Below are positions 1 through 6,389 of a stretch of DNA of 9,737 nt, piece by piece. Both the position numbers and the translations under genes were made by a program. Every line of letters starts with the position of its first letter. Position 1 is the stretch's first letter. The notes below the pieces were generated by a model. It was not told where the DNA came from and searched no databases. It worked only from the letters and a program-made list of their open reading frames with translations. This stretch comes from Pseudomonadota bacterium (lineage in GTDB: Bacteria > Desulfobacterota > BSN033 > G020346125), in NCBI GenBank assembly GCA_030673585.1, contig DAOVIU010000016.1, forward strand, positions 1 to 9,737. The letters run 5' to 3'.

Positions 1-1
1 G

Positions 2-1129
2 AAACCTAAGGCTTTCCCAGAGCCCCAAATGCCAATGCCCGAAGATCTCACGGAGACACTACAAGGGATGCTCTCCCGATTCAACATCTGCAGCAAGGAG
101 TACGTCATCCGTGAATACGACCATGAGGTTCAGGGGGGCAGCGTAGTCAAGCCCTTGGTGGGGAAGGAAGACGATGGTCCCAGCGATGCCGCGGTGATCA
201 GGCCGGTACTGGATACCTATGAGGGAGTGGCCATCTCCAACGGCATATGTCCCCGGTACAGCGATATCGATACCTACCATATGATGGCTTGCGCCATCGA
301 TGAGGCCATCCGGAACAACGTGGCCGTTGGCGGGAACATCGATTATATGGTGGGCCTCGACAACTTCTGCTGGCCCGATCCGGTCCAATCAAAGAAAACC
401 CCTGGCGGGGAATATAAGCTGGCTCAGCTCGTCCGGGCCAATAAGGCTCTCTTTCACTATACCACGGCTTTCGGCGTTCCCTGCATTTCGGGAAAAGACA
501 GCATGAAAAACGACTATCTCATCGGAAACACCAAGATCTCCATCCCCCCAACGGTGCTCTTCTCCGTAATGGGGAAAATCGATGATGTCCGAAAGGCAGT
601 CACTATGGATGCCAAAGGGCCCGGGGATCTGGTCTATGTCCTCGGGGAGACCTTGAACGAGCTCGGCGCATCCGAGTACTACGCGATGAGGGGGTACCTT
701 GGGAACCAAGTCCCCAAGGTAGATGCCGGCAAGGCCAAACGCTTGTATCGAAGGCTGAATGAAGCCACCGAAGCTGGTCTCATCGCCTCGTGCCACGATT
801 GCTCAGATGGGGGACTCGGGGTCGCTTTGGCGGAGACAGCCTTTGCAGGGGGGTTGGGGATGGAGATCGACCTCCGGAAGGTGCCCGCAATCGAAGCCGA
901 TAGGGATGACCTGCTTCTCTTCTCGGAGACCCAATCCCGGTTCGTTGTTACCATACCCTCCCATAGGAAGGGGGATTTCGAGGAGCTTTCCAAGGGCATG
1001 GTCTGCGGCCTGCTGGGGAAAATAACGTCAGCACCGGTATTCAGGGCCGTCGGGCTCAACGGAAGGGAGATCATTCGGGCGAATATCCAAGACCTGAAGG
1101 ATGCCTGGAAGAGCCCGCTGGGCATTTAA
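2..1129 (+). CDS. purL: Phosphoribosylformylglycinamidine synthase, synthetase subunit PurL (C-terminal part, 5' truncated by the window)
   Basis: PurL catalyses the ATP-dependent fourth step of de novo purine synthesis, FGAR plus glutamine to FGAM, in the cytoplasm. The frame is open from base 2, and the residues before the first Met (KPKAFPEPQ) fit the family, so the Met at 29 is internal and the true start lies upstream. Counting from that Met, I see the conserved REYDHEVQGGSVVKPLVG block at about 28-45, GVPCISGKDSMKND at about 149-162 (the second AIRS-type ATP-binding half) and HDCSDGGLGVALAE at about 256-269 (AIRS C-terminal domain). The protein stops soon after this domain with no glutaminase domain, so ammonia must come from a separate PurQ-type subunit not visible here. 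No terminator is obvious after the TAA. Family assignment is very secure; the full length cannot be seen. Confidence 0.96.
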   Translation, partial: KPKAFPEPQMPMPEDLTETLQGMLSRFNICSKEYVIREYDHEVQGGSVVKPLVGKEDDGPSDAAVIRPVLDTYEGVAISNGICPRYSDIDTYHMMACAIDEAIRNNVAVGGNIDYMVGLDNFCWPDPVQSKKTPGGEYKLAQLVRANKALFHYTTAFGVPCISGKDSMKNDYLIGNTKISIPPTVLFSVMGKIDDVRKAVTMDAKGPGDLVYVLGETLNELGASEYYAMRGYLGNQVPKVDAGKAKRLYRRLNEATEAGLIASCHDCSDGGLGVALAETAFAGGLGMEIDLRKVPAIEADRDDLLLFSETQSRFVVTIPSHRKGDFEELSKGMVCGLLGKITSAPVFRAVGLNGREIIRANIQDLKDAWKSPLGI

Positions 1130-1316
1130 GAACGCTCTTACGAAATAGATCTTCTCGGGCTCATTCCGCTCAGGGGGTGGAGTCCTCGGGAAGGTCGAGA
1201 AACTCGGGATCAGAATATCTTTGATGCCCGACCGAAATATGGTACATTTTCAGCCATTATGTGAAAGGGTGCCCGCCCATTCACGTTGAGTTTCTCAGAG
1301 ATGAGGTCGCCTTTAG
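1130..1316. other. Intergenic region purL - radical SAM gene
   Basis: No credible gene. It contains three copies of CTCGGG (1154, 1185, 1203), an imperfect inverted repeat at 1204-1231 and a promoter candidate at 1221-1248 (listed separately). A weak Shine-Dalgarno-like TGAGGT at 1302-1307 lies 9 bases before the downstream ATG. Confidence 0.6.
1221..1248 (+). promoter_or_regulatory. Candidate sigma70-type promoter with extended -10, upstream of the radical SAM gene
   Basis: TTGATG (1221-1226), a 16-base spacer and TACATT (1243-1248), preceded by TGG at 1240-1242 as an extended -10. Each hexamer matches consensus at 4 of 6 positions. Transcription would begin near 1255, about 60 bases before the ATG. 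An imperfect inverted repeat (TCGGGATCA at 1204-1212, TGATGCCCGA at 1222-1231, one bulged base) covers the -35, where an operator could sit. Prediction by eye only. Confidence 0.35.
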
Positions 1317-2642
1317 ATGGGGGACAACGGAAAAGACGGCTTGCCGCGGCTCGTCTTTGCCAATTGCGATGGCAAGGTATATGATCACCCCTCATTGAGA
1401 ATGGCGGGGAGATCGGGGAACTCCTTCGCCCACCCCCAAGAGGAGGAACTCGCCCCTCTACCCGAGGGGAGCCAGCTCTTTATCATGCCCGGGCGATTTC
1501 CCGTAGGTTGGGATGAACAGGAGGGGGATTTCGTCGTTCTGGACGAAGTAAAAGTTGACGAGAAAAAGGCCCAATGCCTCGCCGTAGCGGCATTTCTGCC
1601 CCCCGGATACACCCGCACGTTGCTTCCCGCCACGAAACTGCAGGAACAATGGCCCATATTGCCCCTTTGGGCCTACTGCAGCATAGGATGGCGGGATGGA
1701 AAATTCTGGATTACGGGGGTCCTGGTAGATCCTAATCCACATTGGGATCCGAAATTCTTCCAGGACGATCGGGATCTGGCTTTGAAAGCCGAGGAACTGC
1801 GCCACAATTACGAGGGAAATCGGCTGATCGCGCAGCTTTCCCGATGTGCCCTGGAGTACCACTGTTTTGCGGCCAAGAATGTGTTCTACAGGAGGTGGGA
1901 ATGTCCGCTACCCACTTCACCGGCTTGCAATGCGGAGTGCATTGGTTGCCTCTCCTCTCAACCGCCGGAGAGCTGCACGGCCTCCCATGAGAGGATCGAT
2001 TTCGTTCCCACGGTGGAAGAAGTAACCCAAGTAGCCCTTCCCCATCTCCAGGGGGCCGAGGATGCCATTGTCAGCTTCGGGCAGGGCTGCGAGGGTGAGC
2101 CTATTCTCCAGGTCGATCTGCTCGAGAGATCCATATCTACCCTGAGGGATAAGACGGACAGGGGTACCATCAACCTGAACACGAACGCCAGTATCCCCCG
2201 CTCTGTTGAGCGACTCTGTCGGGCGGGATTGGATAGTATGAGGGTAACCATCAACAGCCCAGATTCGAAATCGTACAACCAGTATTTCAAGCCCAATGGA
2301 TATGGCATTCAGGATGTAATGGAATCGATCCACCGCGCGAAGGAATGGGGAATTTACACCGGCGCAAATCTCCTCGTTTTTCCCGGCATAACCGATCGTG
2401 AAGAAGAGGTGGAACGCCTCATCTCCTTCATTCGGAAAACGGACATCGATATGATCCAGATACGCAATCTCAATATCGATCCGGACCTCTACCTCCAAGC
2501 CATCAAACCGAGGGGAAATGGGGGAATCCGGGTTCCGAGGATGGTGGATATGATACGAAAGGAGTTTCCAGGCCTCGTCCTCGGTTACTTCAACAGAACG
2601 AAGGAGACCTTCGTCCGTAATCCCCAACCGAATCCCGCGTAA
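1317..2642 (+). CDS. Radical SAM protein with an uncharacterised N-terminal domain
   Basis: 441 aa, soluble, with no signal peptide. The radical SAM core starts near residue 200: the CNAECIGC motif (C204, C208, C211) is the CxxxCxxC that holds the 4Fe-4S cluster used to cleave S-adenosylmethionine. GQGCEGEP at 256-263 fits the glycine-rich SAM-contacting segment, and later strands (SMRVTINS near 308, QIRNLNIDP near 381) fit the barrel. The first 190 residues hold a DGKVYDHPSL-type segment and MPGRFPVGWD near 57-66. I recall similar N-termini in deltaproteobacterial radical SAM proteins of unknown function but cannot name a domain. There is no SPASM-like Cys cluster at the C-terminus. The ATG at 1317 is chosen because TGAGGT lies 9 bases before it. 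The substrate is unknown, and the neighbouring genes do not suggest one. Confidence 0.88.
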   Translation: MGDNGKDGLPRLVFANCDGKVYDHPSLRMAGRSGNSFAHPQEEELAPLPEGSQLFIMPGRFPVGWDEQEGDFVVLDEVKVDEKKAQCLAVAAFLPPGYTRTLLPATKLQEQWPILPLWAYCSIGWRDGKFWITGVLVDPNPHWDPKFFQDDRDLALKAEELRHNYEGNRLIAQLSRCALEYHCFAAKNVFYRRWECPLPTSPACNAECIGCLSSQPPESCTASHERIDFVPTVEEVTQVALPHLQGAEDAIVSFGQGCEGEPILQVDLLERSISTLRDKTDRGTINLNTNASIPRSVERLCRAGLDSMRVTINSPDSKSYNQYFKPNGYGIQDVMESIHRAKEWGIYTGANLLVFPGITDREEEVERLISFIRKTDIDMIQIRNLNIDPDLYLQAIKPRGNGGIRVPRMVDMIRKEFPGLVLGYFNRTKETFVRNPQPNPA

Positions 2643-2685
2643 TTCCTTGACCGTAGCATGCGGGGAAAGAGATCAATCAAATGGG

Positions 2686-2691
2686 TATAAT
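2686..2691 (+). promoter_or_regulatory. Consensus -10 box (TATAAT) upstream of the TIGR04076-family gene
   Basis: A perfect TATAAT in the gap after the radical SAM stop codon, 66 bases before the next ATG. No convincing -35 is present at 16-18 bases; the TTGACC at 2647 is 33 bases away and too far. If used, transcription would start near 2698 and give the small gene its own leader of about 60 bases. Confidence 0.35.
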
Positions 2692-2742
2692 TACGGGATG
2701 AGACCACCCGTCATGTATTGAACTGATCTATTCACACCTAAC

Positions 2743-2752
2743 AAGGGAGGAG
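2743..2752 (+). promoter_or_regulatory. Strong Shine-Dalgarno site of the TIGR04076-family gene
   Basis: AAGGGAGGAG followed by five A residues and then ATG at 2758. This is the strongest ribosome-binding site in the left half of the window and fixes the start of this short gene. Confidence 0.8.
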
Positions 2753-2757
2753 AAAAA

Positions 2758-3081
2758 ATGGCTGGCAAGAGTAAACTGAAGATTACCGTTGTGAAGAAGT
2801 TGGATACGAAAGATGTCTTTGGAAGCCAAATGCCTGAAGTCTCGGATGCTTTTCAGGGAACCACGTGTGGTCTGTGGGAGGAGGGAAGGGAATTCATCAT
2901 AGGGGAAGACGGAAAAATGCCACCGGATTTCTGCAGTTGGGCGTGGCATGATGTCCACAGGGAGGTGTGTGTGCTCAGATTCGGGGGAAATTTCCCCTGG
3001 ATGAAAAAACCCGGCGTAGGCTACGCATCTTGTACGGATGGCTTGAGGCCGGTCGTATTCAAATTAGAGAGGATCTCGTAG
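2758..3081 (+). CDS. TIGR04076-family small protein of unknown function
   Basis: 107 aa, about the usual length for this family. It begins with a basic beta-strand-like segment (KLKITVVKKLD) and ends with the strongly conserved half: GREFIIGEDGKMPPDFCSWAW (about 43-63), FGGNFPWMK (about 75-83) and CTDGLRPVVFKLERI (about 92-106), which I recognise as the TIGR04076 pattern. There are four cysteines (37, 59, 71, 92); C59 in FCSWAW and C92 in SCTDGLRPV sit in the best-conserved blocks and could bind a metal or be redox-active, which is inference. There is no signal peptide or membrane segment. The start is set by a strong Shine-Dalgarno at 2743-2752. The family occurs in many anaerobes, but no biochemical role is known to me. 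Confidence 0.88.
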   Translation: MAGKSKLKITVVKKLDTKDVFGSQMPEVSDAFQGTTCGLWEEGREFIIGEDGKMPPDFCSWAWHDVHREVCVLRFGGNFPWMKKPGVGYASCTDGLRPVVFKLERIS

Positions 3082-3127
3082 GACTATTGGCTGATGTAGG
3101 TATCTCCTTGGGGTTCATGGGGAATTT

Positions 3128-3196
3128 CGATCGAGAAAGGAGCTTCAGGGGCCCGGTAGAGGGTTTCCCCTTCTCTGCACGTTCTCGGATCGTTTT
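3128..3196 (+). terminator. Candidate stem-loop terminator after the TIGR04076-family gene
   Basis: CGATCGAGAA (3128-3137) pairs with TTCTCGGATCG (3182-3192) in 10 base pairs with one bulged G, and is followed at once by TTTT (3193-3196). The 44-base loop holds a second stem, AGGGG (3147-3151) with CCCCT (3167-3171). The T-run after the stem suggests intrinsic termination, but the loop is longer than usual, so a regulatory RNA structure or chance is possible. Confidence 0.3.
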
Positions 3197-3273
3197 CATT
3201 TGGCGGGGGAACAGCTTCCTCTAGGGAACAAAACCGTGCTGGGTGGTATGGTGAACGAGGATCTTCCAGAACG

Positions 3274-3302
3274 TTGCCATTGTGATTGCCCCCGTATATG
3301 AT
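3274..3302 (+). promoter_or_regulatory. Good sigma70-type promoter candidate directly before the secretin-like gene
   Basis: TTGCCA (3274-3279), a 17-base spacer and TATGAT (3297-3302); each hexamer matches consensus at 5 of 6 positions. The expected start of transcription, seven bases past the -10, is base 3309, the A of the ATG. This predicts a leaderless mRNA and fits the absence of any Shine-Dalgarno there. Confidence 0.5.
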
Positions 3303-3308
3303 TACAGT

Positions 3309-4154
3309 ATGTCCAATTACCCTAAAAAAGCCCTTATTGTCGCTTTCGGTATTCTGTTCTTCTCCGTCTTTTTCCCAGTGAACCCATGCCCGGCTGACAT
3401 AGCCGTCATCAAGATTCATTTCAGGGACGCATCGGAATTACTCCCCCTGGTTGAAACTCTCCTCTCTCCTGACGGCAAGGCCTTCGTTGATACCCGGACC
3501 AATTCGATCATCATAAGGGACAGCAGCGAGTCCTTGCGTCAGATTCGTGCAGTACTGGCGGAATCGGATAAGGCCATAGAGCAGGTCAGAATTCGGTTCC
3601 GGTTTCAACAAGAACATCTATCCAGGGAACGAGATATCTCGGTGTCGGGGAAGGTTTCGGGGGAAAGGGGTTCAGTGGCTATTGGAAAAAGGAAAAGAGA
3701 TGGAGTGAGCCTTCATGTCGGGGATAGGGAGGTGAATCAGCGACGGAATGCGGAGTCCTTTATTACCGTTGTTTCAGGGGGTACAGCCTATATTCGCGTC
3801 GGTAAGGATGTTCCCTATACGGAGAGGTGGGGCTATCTGAGCCGACGATATGCACATTTTGTGGAGACGGTGAATTTTCGAAGTGTGGAAACGGGATTTG
3901 AAGTGAGACCGGTGGTTGCAGGAGATCACGTGCACATAGATATTGTCCCGAGGATCTCCTACGAGGAATCGGGAAAGAGGGGAATCATTCATTTCACCGA
4001 GGCTTCAACAAGACTGTTCGTTCCCAGGGGGGAGTGGATAACCATAGGCGGAAACCGCGAAGCGAGTAATGAAGCTATCCGTGATATACTAACCAGTGGG
4101 AGTATCGAGAAAAACTCCACCCTCTCCCTCTCTTTGATGATCGAACCTCGATAG
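3309..4154 (+). CDS. Short exported secretin-like protein (NolW-type N domain plus reduced secretin-like domain)
   Basis: 281 aa from the ATG at 3309. Residues 1-30 look like a Sec signal peptide: a KK n-region, the hydrophobic stretch ALIVAFGILFFSVFFPV, then a likely cleavage near CPA-D. Residues 32-88 resemble a secretin short N domain (NolW type), with IKIHFRDASELLPLVETLL and DTRTNSIIIRDS. QVRIRFRFQQ (92-101) matches the strand that normally enters the secretin domain. A charged, glycine-containing stretch (about 104-146) follows. Then comes a secretin-like pattern: GGTAYIRVGKDVPY (157-170), VETGFEVRPVVAGDHVHIDIVP (193-214) and TRLFVPRGEWITIGG (234-248). At 281 aa it is far shorter than an ordinary secretin, and no type II, type III or pilus genes are nearby. 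A GTG at 3282 is in frame but lies inside the promoter spacer. It could be a small outer-membrane or periplasmic protein rather than a true gated pore. Confidence 0.72.
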   Translation: MSNYPKKALIVAFGILFFSVFFPVNPCPADIAVIKIHFRDASELLPLVETLLSPDGKAFVDTRTNSIIIRDSSESLRQIRAVLAESDKAIEQVRIRFRFQQEHLSRERDISVSGKVSGERGSVAIGKRKRDGVSLHVGDREVNQRRNAESFITVVSGGTAYIRVGKDVPYTERWGYLSRRYAHFVETVNFRSVETGFEVRPVVAGDHVHIDIVPRISYEESGKRGIIHFTEASTRLFVPRGEWITIGGNREASNEAIRDILTSGSIEKNSTLSLSLMIEPR

Positions 4155-4182
4155 ACACCCCCCAACCACCGGACAAGCGCCC

Positions 4183-5043
4183 ATGGACAAGAACAGGATA
4201 TTTATCTCAAACATCGAGCCACCAGGGGAACATCTGGAACCCGCATGGTGGTTCGCCTTCCAGGAGGATGAGCTTCTCGTACAACCGAAGGCATCCTCGC
4301 TCAGCATCCCGTGCCTCGTTGACTTCGAGGAGTCGGGACTGACGGCCGTCCGCCAACACTATCTTGGGCAGCTCGCAGGCCGGCATTGTTACGCAGTAGA
4401 ACTGGATGAGGGAATCGCACCACCAGCGGGAATGGACTTTCTGGGCTTACGCCAGGTGTATGGTCTCGTCGATGAAGATCTGTTCGTACTCGCCGGCCGT
4501 GCACTGCAAATAGTGGAGTGGGACAAGACAAACCAATATTGCAGCCGTTGTGGAAGTAGGATGGGAACGAACCCGACCGAACGGGCCAAAGAATGTCCTC
4601 GGTGTGGTCTTCTCGCCTTCCCCCGGCTGTCCCCGGCGATTATCGTCCTTGTCGAACACGAAGGCGAAGTGCTCCTGGCCCGATCTTACCACTTCCCACC
4701 CGGACGATACAGCGTAATCGCTGGTTTCGTTGAGCCGGGGGAAACCCTGGAAGAGGCCGTGGTGCGGGAGATACGTGAGGAGGTAGGCCTTGCCATCAAG
4801 GCAATTCGCTACTTCGGCAGCCAACCCTGGCCTTTTCCTCATTCCCTCATGATTGGCTTTACCGCCTTGTACGCTGGTGGCGAAATCTCCCTCGATGACG
4901 CGGAGATTGAGGATGCCGGCTGGTTTAGGGCCAACAATTTGCCTGATATTCCTGACAAGATCAGCATCTCGCGTAAGCTAATAGATTGGTTCCTTGCGAA
5001 GCACGGGGCCTTGAATGTGGGTGATCGGGAAAAGCCGCGATAG
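4183..5043 (+). CDS. nudC: NAD(+)/NADH pyrophosphatase NudC (zinc-ribbon Nudix hydrolase)
   Basis: 286 aa, slightly longer than E. coli NudC (257 aa). NudC hydrolyses NAD(H) to NMN(H) and AMP, and in E. coli removes NAD caps from RNA. Residues 1-110 fit the family's N-terminal domain. The zinc ribbon is complete: CSRC (C120, C123) and CPRC (C138, C141). The Nudix box is intact, with G181, E187, R195-E196, E199-E200 and G202 in the GX5EX7REUXEEXGU spacing. SQPWPFPHS (213-221) is the NudC-specific motif that separates it from other Nudix enzymes. The ATG follows the secretin-like stop by 28 bases with no clear Shine-Dalgarno, so it may be read from the upstream transcript. Its stop is one base from the stop of the opposing response regulator gene. 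All catalytic residues look present, so activity is expected. Confidence 0.95.
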   Translation: MDKNRIFISNIEPPGEHLEPAWWFAFQEDELLVQPKASSLSIPCLVDFEESGLTAVRQHYLGQLAGRHCYAVELDEGIAPPAGMDFLGLRQVYGLVDEDLFVLAGRALQIVEWDKTNQYCSRCGSRMGTNPTERAKECPRCGLLAFPRLSPAIIVLVEHEGEVLLARSYHFPPGRYSVIAGFVEPGETLEEAVVREIREEVGLAIKAIRYFGSQPWPFPHSLMIGFTALYAGGEISLDDAEIEDAGWFRANNLPDIPDKISISRKLIDWFLAKHGALNVGDREKPR

Positions 5044-5062
5044 ATTAGCGCATGATCACCCA
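5018..5062. repeat. 9-bp inverted repeat spanning the convergent gene ends (possible bidirectional terminator)
   Basis: TGGGTGATC (5018-5026) and GATCACCCA (5054-5062) are perfect complements with a 27-base spacer containing both stop codons. On the + strand TTT follows. The arms lie within the last codons of nudC and of the response regulator gene. It may act as a terminator for both transcripts, since no other space exists, but the U-run is short and the loop long. Confidence 0.4.
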
Positions 5063-5566
5063 TTTCTCGGCTCCCACCTTCTCGTTGAACTCCTGCCAAA
5101 ATTTCGCATCGGCCTTTTGCCAATCGGCCCCAAACCGGGCTTCGAAGAACCCACCCAGCTTCTCGAAGAGGCGCTTCCACGTGGGTAAATACTCCAGGGT
5201 TAGCATGTCTTCCAGAAAGGGAACGATCTCCCCCAGTTTCTCCTTGGGGAGGTACGTCCGGGCCCCCAGTGCGATGGAACGTTTCAAGGCCTCGGGTGTC
5301 AGGGCATGGGCCGTGAGCATTGCGACGGGAATGTCCCTCGTTACTACAGTTTCCAGCAGCTCGAATCCGCGAACACCCATAATATCCAGGATGATCAGAT
5401 CGTACGTCCAGGATGCCAGCAGCTGGGCCGCTTGCTCATAGGTGGTAGCCTTGTCAAGTTTACAGTTCGCGGAGGCATCCAGAATTTCCTCCTCGAGAAC
5501 CATCAGGACATCCGATTCGTCATCCACGGCCAAAATCCGCTTGTTGCTGAGGATGGATTCCTTCAT
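5045..5566 (-). CDS. Response regulator: receiver domain with short C-terminal tail, no DNA-binding domain
   Basis: 173 aa. Residues 10-122 form a receiver (CheY-like) domain: acidic pair D15-D16 in ILAVDDES, phosphoacceptor D61 in LIILDIMG, T85 in MLTAHA and K108 in YLPKEK, so phosphotransfer residues are complete. The tail (about 123-173) is rich in aromatic and charged residues (EYLPTWKRLFEKLGGFF, RFGADW, KFWQEF), is probably helical, and matches no DNA-binding, GGDEF, HD-GYP or other output domain known to me. Its ATG overlaps the stop of the kinase gene as ATGA, and AGGGAGGA lies just upstream, so the two are probably translationally coupled and cognate. Without an output domain it may work by protein contact or as a phosphorelay intermediate. 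Confidence 0.9.
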   Translation of the reverse strand: MKESILSNKRILAVDDESDVLMVLEEEILDASANCKLDKATTYEQAAQLLASWTYDLIILDIMGVRGFELLETVVTRDIPVAMLTAHALTPEALKRSIALGARTYLPKEKLGEIVPFLEDMLTLEYLPTWKRLFEKLGGFFEARFGADWQKADAKFWQEFNEKVGAEKWVIMR

Positions 5567-6330
5567 GGTATCCTCCCTTTCTCATGGGGATGGAGGGGTG
5601 GGATCCGGACCGTGAAGCTCGTCCCGCGCCCCTGTTGACTGGCCAAGCTTATCTCCCCTCCCATCGCTTCCACCAGCGTCTTGACGCCCGTGAGGCCCAG
5701 CCCGAGTCCTGGTACACCGGGTGTTTTCCCCTCGGTAAGACGAACGAAGCGGTCGAAAACGGCCTCTCGTTCTTCATGGGGAATCCCTCGCCCGTCGTCC
5801 TCGACCGAGACGAGCAGATCCGCCTCGCCGCTAATGGATACGTCCACGCGACTTTTGCGATACTTCAGGGCGTTGCTCAGAAGGTTGCGCAGGATTTGTT
5901 GAACCTTCCCTTGATCGTGAAAGAAAGGAGATGTGCGGTACTTCCCCTTGATATCGATGAAGATCCCCTGCTCTTGCAGGAAGTGTTGAAACTCATTCTC
6001 ATTCTTGGCGCGCCGAATCCTCTCCGCCATAGGGGAAGCGATAATTTCCACTGCATCCAGGAGGGATTCGCGGAGGGCCTTGGCGATTGGAAAGCGCTCC
6101 TCCCTGAACAGACCCTCCTCCGAGCGCGAAATCTCCACCATCTCCTGGAGGAGGGTTTGGGCCCTGCGGGTATTCCTCCATATGCGCTCGAGGGTGCGCC
6201 TTTGCCTATCCGTGAGGGGGCCGTACCGATCTATTTTATGGAGAAGGTTGGCCACAGACGCTGAGGCCACGGATAGTGGTCCCTTGAGGTCGTGGATCAA
6301 AAGATCGATCAAACCGTCCTTCTCATTCAT
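5563..6330 (-). CDS. Sensor-less soluble histidine kinase
   Basis: 255 aa, with essentially no N-terminal extension before the H-box. H13 in IHDLKGPL is the phosphoacceptor. A HisKA-like helical hairpin runs to about residue 70. The ATPase domain has the N-box (ILRNLLSNALKYRK, N153), G1 (VEDDGRGIP, about 176-184), the F-box region (VFDRFVRL, 191-198), G2 (GLGLGL, 208-213) and the closing GRGTSFTVRIPP strand. There is no transmembrane segment, PAS, GAF or HAMP domain. A stop codon lies five codons upstream in frame, so the short N-terminus is real. AAGGAG abuts the ATG, while AAGGGGG sits 7 bases before it and is the better-spaced Shine-Dalgarno. It presumably receives its signal through a partner, such as the GAF kinase encoded 59 bases upstream, and phosphorylates the overlapping response regulator. 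Confidence 0.9.
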   Translation of the reverse strand: MNEKDGLIDLLIHDLKGPLSVASASVANLLHKIDRYGPLTDRQRRTLERIWRNTRRAQTLLQEMVEISRSEEGLFREERFPIAKALRESLLDAVEIIASPMAERIRRAKNENEFQHFLQEQGIFIDIKGKYRTSPFFHDQGKVQQILRNLLSNALKYRKSRVDVSISGEADLLVSVEDDGRGIPHEEREAVFDRFVRLTEGKTPGVPGLGLGLTGVKTLVEAMGGEISLASQQGRGTSFTVRIPPLHPHEKGRIP

Positions 6331-6389
6331 CTCCTTGCCCCCTTATGCCTGAGAAAAACATGGGAGATTCTTTTCCTTATCGAAAACGG

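Noticed and set aside
1917..2627. Minus-strand open frame (236 codons) opposite the radical SAM gene
   Set aside because: The + strand frame contains the CxxxCxxC core and family sequence; the minus frame is a shadow.
2647..2691. TTGACC (2647) as the -35 partner of TATAAT (2686)
   Set aside because: The 33-base spacing is about twice what sigma70 can use.
3282..3308. GTG at 3282 as the start of the secretin-like protein
   Set aside because: It has no Shine-Dalgarno, lies inside the spacer of a good promoter, and would put extra residues in front of a well-formed signal peptide beginning at the ATG 3309.
3084..3419. Minus-strand frame (111 codons) across the gap before the secretin-like gene
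   Set aside because: It overlaps the signal peptide region of a better-supported gene and the promoter candidate, and its product has no recognisable features or start signals.
1317..5043. Radical SAM, TIGR04076, secretin-like and NudC genes as one functional system
   Set aside because: Independent promoter candidates and a possible terminator separate them, compartments differ (cytoplasm versus exported), and no shared substrate is evident. Adjacency alone is not enough.
5584..6264. + strand open frame (226 codons) opposite the sensor-less kinase
   Set aside because: The opposite strand has complete kinase motifs, and the predicted product has no recognisable features.
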